A stretch of 64,000 bases of DNA from Actinacidiphila oryziradicis. Lineage in GTDB: Bacteria; Actinomycetota; Actinomycetes; Streptomycetales; Streptomycetaceae. The stretch spans positions 124,001 to 188,000 of the forward strand of contig NZ_SUMC01000002.1 of assembly GCF_005047355.1 (NCBI RefSeq). Direction: 5' to 3'. The position numbers were made by a program, and so were the translations under genes. The notes beneath the pieces were generated by a model. The model did no database searches and had not been told where the DNA came from. It was given only the letters and a program-made list of their open reading frames with translations. Below are positions 61,367 to 64,000 of the stretch, in pieces. Positions within the stretch are counted from its first letter, which is position 1. Each line of letters starts with the position of its first letter.

Positions 61367-62206
61367 CTACCAGTGGGCGGGGCGGGTGAGCGTCGGGGGC
61401 AGTTTGGTGGCGGCATCCCCCTTGGCCGCGTTGAGCTGGGCCTGGGTGAGGAAGATGCTTCCGGTGAGGTCGGCGCCGCTCACGTCCGCGTCGCGGAAGT
61501 CCGCTCCGATCAGGTCGGCCGCTCGCAGGTCGGCGTTCTTGAGGTCGGCAGCTATGAGGTAGGCCCCGCGAAGATTGGCGCCGCGCAGGTTGGCGCCTGC
61601 GAGTTTGGCCCCGATGAGATCGGCTCCCCGGTGGTTCTTCTTGCGGCCCGGGACGCCTGCCCGCACCAGTTCGCTGGTGCGCAGCAGCAGAGCGTTGACG
61701 TCGCTGCGGAGCGCCGCCACGTCCGTCTCCGCGAGCGATTCGGCGCTGCTGAGGGTGAGGCGTTCGGTGTTGTTCAGCGCTGCGCGGAGATCGCCGTGGA
61801 CGGGGCGGGCCGGCGGCAGTGCGAGTGCTTCGGTCAGGTACCAGAGGAGTTCGTGGAGTTGCCGCATGACGGGGAACACCTCGAACATCCGGTGTGCGGT
61901 GCGCGGGGCCTGCCGCCAGTCCTGTCCGTCGAAGGTGACCTGGGAGACCTTCTGTCCCGCCCCGAAGCAGTCGAAGACGGTGCAGCCGGAAAAGCCCTGC
62001 TCGCGCAGGCCCGCGTGGATGCCGCAGCGGAAGTCCGCTCGCAGGTTTGTGCAGGGCTGCCCGGCGCCCTTGTCGACCGCGAAATCGGCCGAGGCGGCGA
62101 AGGGCAGCGCGACACAGCACAGTCCGAAGCAGTTCGCGCAGTCGGCCTGCAGGTTGAGACGGTCCCGGTCGGGGGAAGGGGCTTCGTGCTTCTGGGACAA
62201 CGTCAC
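61367..62206 (-). CDS. Pentapeptide-repeat protein with N-terminal Cys-rich domain
   Basis: A 279-residue protein. The N-terminal part is Cys-rich (CANCFGLCCVALPF, then CTNLRADFRCGIHAG and CTVFDCFGAG), a metal-binding or Fe-S-like arrangement similar to YkgJ-type CxxCxxxCC modules. After a helical middle, the C-terminus has about 12 pentapeptide repeats of the A(D/N)LxG type (IGAKLAGANLRGANLRGAYL onward). The GTG start has an AGGAG site. Pentapeptide proteins often mimic DNA or form scaffolds. The function is not known. Confidence 0.82.
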   Translation of the reverse strand: MTLSQKHEAPSPDRDRLNLQADCANCFGLCCVALPFAASADFAVDKGAGQPCTNLRADFRCGIHAGLREQGFSGCTVFDCFGAGQKVSQVTFDGQDWRQAPRTAHRMFEVFPVMRQLHELLWYLTEALALPPARPVHGDLRAALNNTERLTLSSAESLAETDVAALRSDVNALLLRTSELVRAGVPGRKKNHRGADLIGAKLAGANLRGANLRGAYLIAADLKNADLRAADLIGADFRDADVSGADLTGSIFLTQAQLNAAKGDAATKLPPTLTRPAHW

Positions 62207-62535
62207 TGATCTCCTGCCACAGGGTGAGCACCGCTTCCCCTGCCATGCGGTGGACGAGGACTCCATTCTCTCCGACGGGGAGGGTCCTTCTGGCCGCTGC
62301 TTCGTGCCGACCGTGCGCAGCACGGCGAGAACCAGTGCGCGGGTCACTGTGGTCTCCCCGGCATGAACGGCCAATGGGCACCTGGGGAGGCTACGGTCGG
62401 TCCTACCGACAATCAATACATGACCCTGGGCGCCGTGGACGCACCGCAGACGCGCTGATTTATATGCCGGCCAGGGGCATCCTGCACCTGGAGCAGGGCA
62501 TTCAGCGCGTCCGCGGGACGCCCGTCGCCGCTGTG
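62207..62535 (-). other. 329 bp intergenic region, no gene seen
   Basis: No frame here has recognisable character; a stretch reading VLVHRMAGEAVLTLWQEIS on the minus strand looks coding-like but has no start or continuation. The region contains the promoter of the pentapeptide gene. Confidence 0.45.
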
Positions 62536-62991
62536 CTACCAGCCCGCGCCGGCGACCTGCTTGGTGGTGGCGTTGAGGCGGTTGAAGAGGTTGCTCACAC
62601 CGATCATGAGGATCAGGGCCGCCAGCCCCTGCTCGTCGTAGTGTTTGGCGGCCTCGTCCCAGATCTCGTCCGGTACCGGGTCCGTCCGGTCGCTGAGCCG
62701 GGTGGCGGCCTCGGTGAGCGCCAGCGCGGCACGTTCGGCGTCGGTGAAGTAGGGCGCTTCCCGCCAGGCCGCCACCGCGAAGAGCCGCTCGTCGCTCTCG
62801 CCTGCCTTCTTGGCGTTGCGCGCTCCCCCGTCGACGCAGACGCTGCAGCCGTTGATCTGGCTCGCGCGCAGGTGGACAAGTTCGAGCGTCGCCTCGGGCA
62901 CGCCGCCCTTCTTCGTGGCCTTGAGCACGCCGAGGATGGCGGGCATGGCCTCAGGAATGACCATTGCGGGGTTCTGCATCCGTGCCTGCAT
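62536..62991 (-). CDS. Carboxymuconolactone decarboxylase-like (AhpD fold) protein
   Basis: A 151-residue AhpD/CMD-fold protein. The conserved core is LVHLRASQINGCSVCVDGGA. The CxxC pair is present, but the His of CxxCxxxH, three residues after the second Cys, is Gly here. The ATG start has a GAGGAG site. It faces an ECF41-type sigma factor gene, the usual partner of this family, and a matching promoter lies upstream. Its role is probably redox-related; activity without the His is uncertain. Confidence 0.92.
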   Translation of the reverse strand: MQARMQNPAMVIPEAMPAILGVLKATKKGGVPEATLELVHLRASQINGCSVCVDGGARNAKKAGESDERLFAVAAWREAPYFTDAERAALALTEAATRLSDRTDPVPDEIWDEAAKHYDEQGLAALILMIGVSNLFNRLNATTKQVAGAGW

Positions 62992-63005
62992 GGTTGCTCT
63001 CCTCG

Positions 63006-63032
63006 TGTCACATCGGCTGGGATTCATTCGTC
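63006..63032 (+). promoter_or_regulatory. ECF41-type promoter of the sigma gene
   Basis: TGTCACA (63006-63012), exactly 16 bp, then CGTC (63029-63032). This is the consensus described for ECF41 sigma factors. It lies 36 bp before the sigma start codon and points to it, so the sigma factor would drive its own gene. Confidence 0.8.
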
Positions 63033-63040
63033 ACTGCTCT

Positions 63041-63067
63041 GACGGATCGCGACGAGGGAATGTGACC
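63041..63067 (-). promoter_or_regulatory. ECF41-type promoter of the CMD gene
   Basis: On the minus strand GGTCACA (63067-63061), 16 bp, then CGTC (63044-63041). It differs from the consensus in the first base only. It points towards the CMD gene, whose start is 50 bp further on. Confidence 0.75.
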
Positions 63068-63068
63068 T

Positions 63069-63953
63069 ATGGACGAGCACGATTTTCTGGCCGAACGCTT
63101 CGAGGCACACCGCACCCATCTGCGGGCCGTGGCCTACCGGATGCTCGGCTCGCTGAGCGAGGCGGACGACGCCGTCCAGGAGGGCTGGCTGCGGCTCAGC
63201 CGCTCGGACGCCGGCGAGGTCGAGAACCTGGGCGGATGGCTGACCACCGTCGTCGGCCGGGTCTGTCTGGACATGCTGCGCTCACGCACATCGCGGGGCG
63301 AGGAGTCCCTGGAGGTGCATGTGCCCGACCCGCTCGTGAGCAGCTCGGAGGGGATCGACCCCGAGCACGAGGCGCTGCTTGCCGACTCGGTCGGCCTCGC
63401 GCTGCTCGTGGTGCTGGAGACGCTGGCGCCCGCCGAGCGGCTCGCGTTCGTCCTGCACGACATGTTCTCCGTGCCTTTCGACGAGATCGCTCCCATGGTG
63501 GGACGCACCCCGACCGCGGCGCGGCAGCTCGCCAGCCGCGCCCGCCGCCGGGTGCAGCGGACGGCCTCGGCCCCCGACGCCGATCTCACCCGCCAGCGAG
63601 AAGTCGTGGACGCCTTTCTTGCCGCCTCGCGCGGCGGTGACTTCGACGCGCTGCTCGCGGTGCTCGACCCGGACGTCGTGCTCCGTGCCGACACCGGTGC
63701 CGGGCTTGTGGGCGTATCGCAGGTGCTCCGCGGTTCGCGGGCGGTGGCCGGTCAGGCGCTCGCCTTCCAGAGGTTTTCCGGGTTCGCACGACCGGCACTC
63801 GTCAACGGGGCGGCAGGAGTTGTCACGGCCTTGGACGGACAGCCGCTTGCGGTCATGGGCTTCTCGATCATGCGTGGGAGGATCGTCGAAATCGACATTC
63901 TGGCCGACCCCGAGCGCCTGCGCCGGCTCGACCTGAGGGTCCTCGGCGACTGA
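63069..63953 (+). CDS. sigJ: ECF RNA polymerase sigma factor (ECF41 / SigJ-like)
   Basis: A 294-residue sigma factor. Region 2 (FEAHRTHLRAVAYRMLGSLS and GGWLTTVVGRVCLDMLRSR) and region 4 (LAPAERLAFVLHDMFSVPFD with PTAARQLASRARRRVQ) are typical. The C-terminal 110 residues form a SnoaL-like domain, the fused regulatory part of ECF41 factors that replaces an anti-sigma factor. The DGGGK motif of the group is altered (DTGAG), and the NPDKL-like motif is DPERL. It is paired with a CMD-like gene. Confidence 0.93.
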   Translation: MDEHDFLAERFEAHRTHLRAVAYRMLGSLSEADDAVQEGWLRLSRSDAGEVENLGGWLTTVVGRVCLDMLRSRTSRGEESLEVHVPDPLVSSSEGIDPEHEALLADSVGLALLVVLETLAPAERLAFVLHDMFSVPFDEIAPMVGRTPTAARQLASRARRRVQRTASAPDADLTRQREVVDAFLAASRGGDFDALLAVLDPDVVLRADTGAGLVGVSQVLRGSRAVAGQALAFQRFSGFARPALVNGAAGVVTALDGQPLAVMGFSIMRGRIVEIDILADPERLRRLDLRVLGD

Positions 63954-64000
63954 CGAGCCAACCCGGCTGACTTGCCCGCCGGCCGGCCCGCCCCGGGCCA

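Overview
The window is a very GC-rich actinobacterial chromosome segment, almost certainly Streptomyces. The evidence is the extreme third-position GC, frequent GTG/TTG starts, ATGA-type gene overlaps, and a core gene order (tuf, fusA, rpsG, rpsL / rpoC, rpoB / rplL, rplJ / rplA, rplK, nusG, secE, tRNA-Trp) typical of the genus, here on the minus strand. Functions are inferred by recognising sequence motifs; no search was run.

Layout. 1-2.5 kb: a roughly 1.25 kb inverted-repeat structure with two identical 171 bp arms and a separate 38 bp perfect hairpin near its centre, then an RsbW-like ATP-binding protein, a truncated IS605 OrfB/TnpB-like fragment and a 13 bp tandem repeat. 2.5-21.4 kb: translation and transcription core (EF-Tu, EF-G, S7, S12, RNA polymerase beta and beta', L7/L12, L10, a lipoprotein, L1, L11, NusG, SecE, tRNA-Trp). 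RpoB carries Asn at the position of E. coli Ser531 in the rifampicin cluster. 21.6-32.3 kb: housekeeping genes (aminotransferase, adenosine deaminase family, membrane protein, MurB, TetR/MFS exporter pair with visible operators, HadA/HadB-like hydratases, L33, tRNA-Met, tRNA-Thr, an amidohydrolase and an NAD(P)-binding protein). 32.7-36.5 kb: two exported or anchored small proteins, a wrecked tyrosine integrase beside tRNA-Tyr, YajQ, a DUF2795 protein and a uracil-DNA-glycosylase fragment; this looks like an old integration site.

36.6-51.6 kb: a 12-13 gene, largely translationally coupled plus-strand cluster. It encodes a UXS-like nucleotide-sugar enzyme, an O-carbamoyltransferase, GmhA, GmhB and HldE for ADP-heptose, two GT9 heptosyltransferase-like proteins, two GT4 and three GT2 glycosyltransferases, and a pyruvyl-transferase-family protein. 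It probably builds a carbamoylated, possibly pyruvylated, heptose-containing glycoconjugate in a Gram-positive that has no LPS. This is the most interesting system in the window.

51.9-64 kb: accessory genes. They include an MFS protein, a GNAT protein, a CYP158-like P450 with an RppA-type type III polyketide synthase and a biotin carrier protein (tetrahydroxynaphthalene/flaviolin chemistry with possible malonyl-CoA supply), an AraC/PhyH-dioxygenase divergent pair, an XRE/methionine aminopeptidase divergent pair sharing a palindrome, a LysR remnant, a Cys-rich pentapeptide-repeat protein, and an ECF41-type sigma factor facing a carboxymuconolactone-decarboxylase-like gene. Both of the last two are preceded by matches to the ECF41 promoter consensus.
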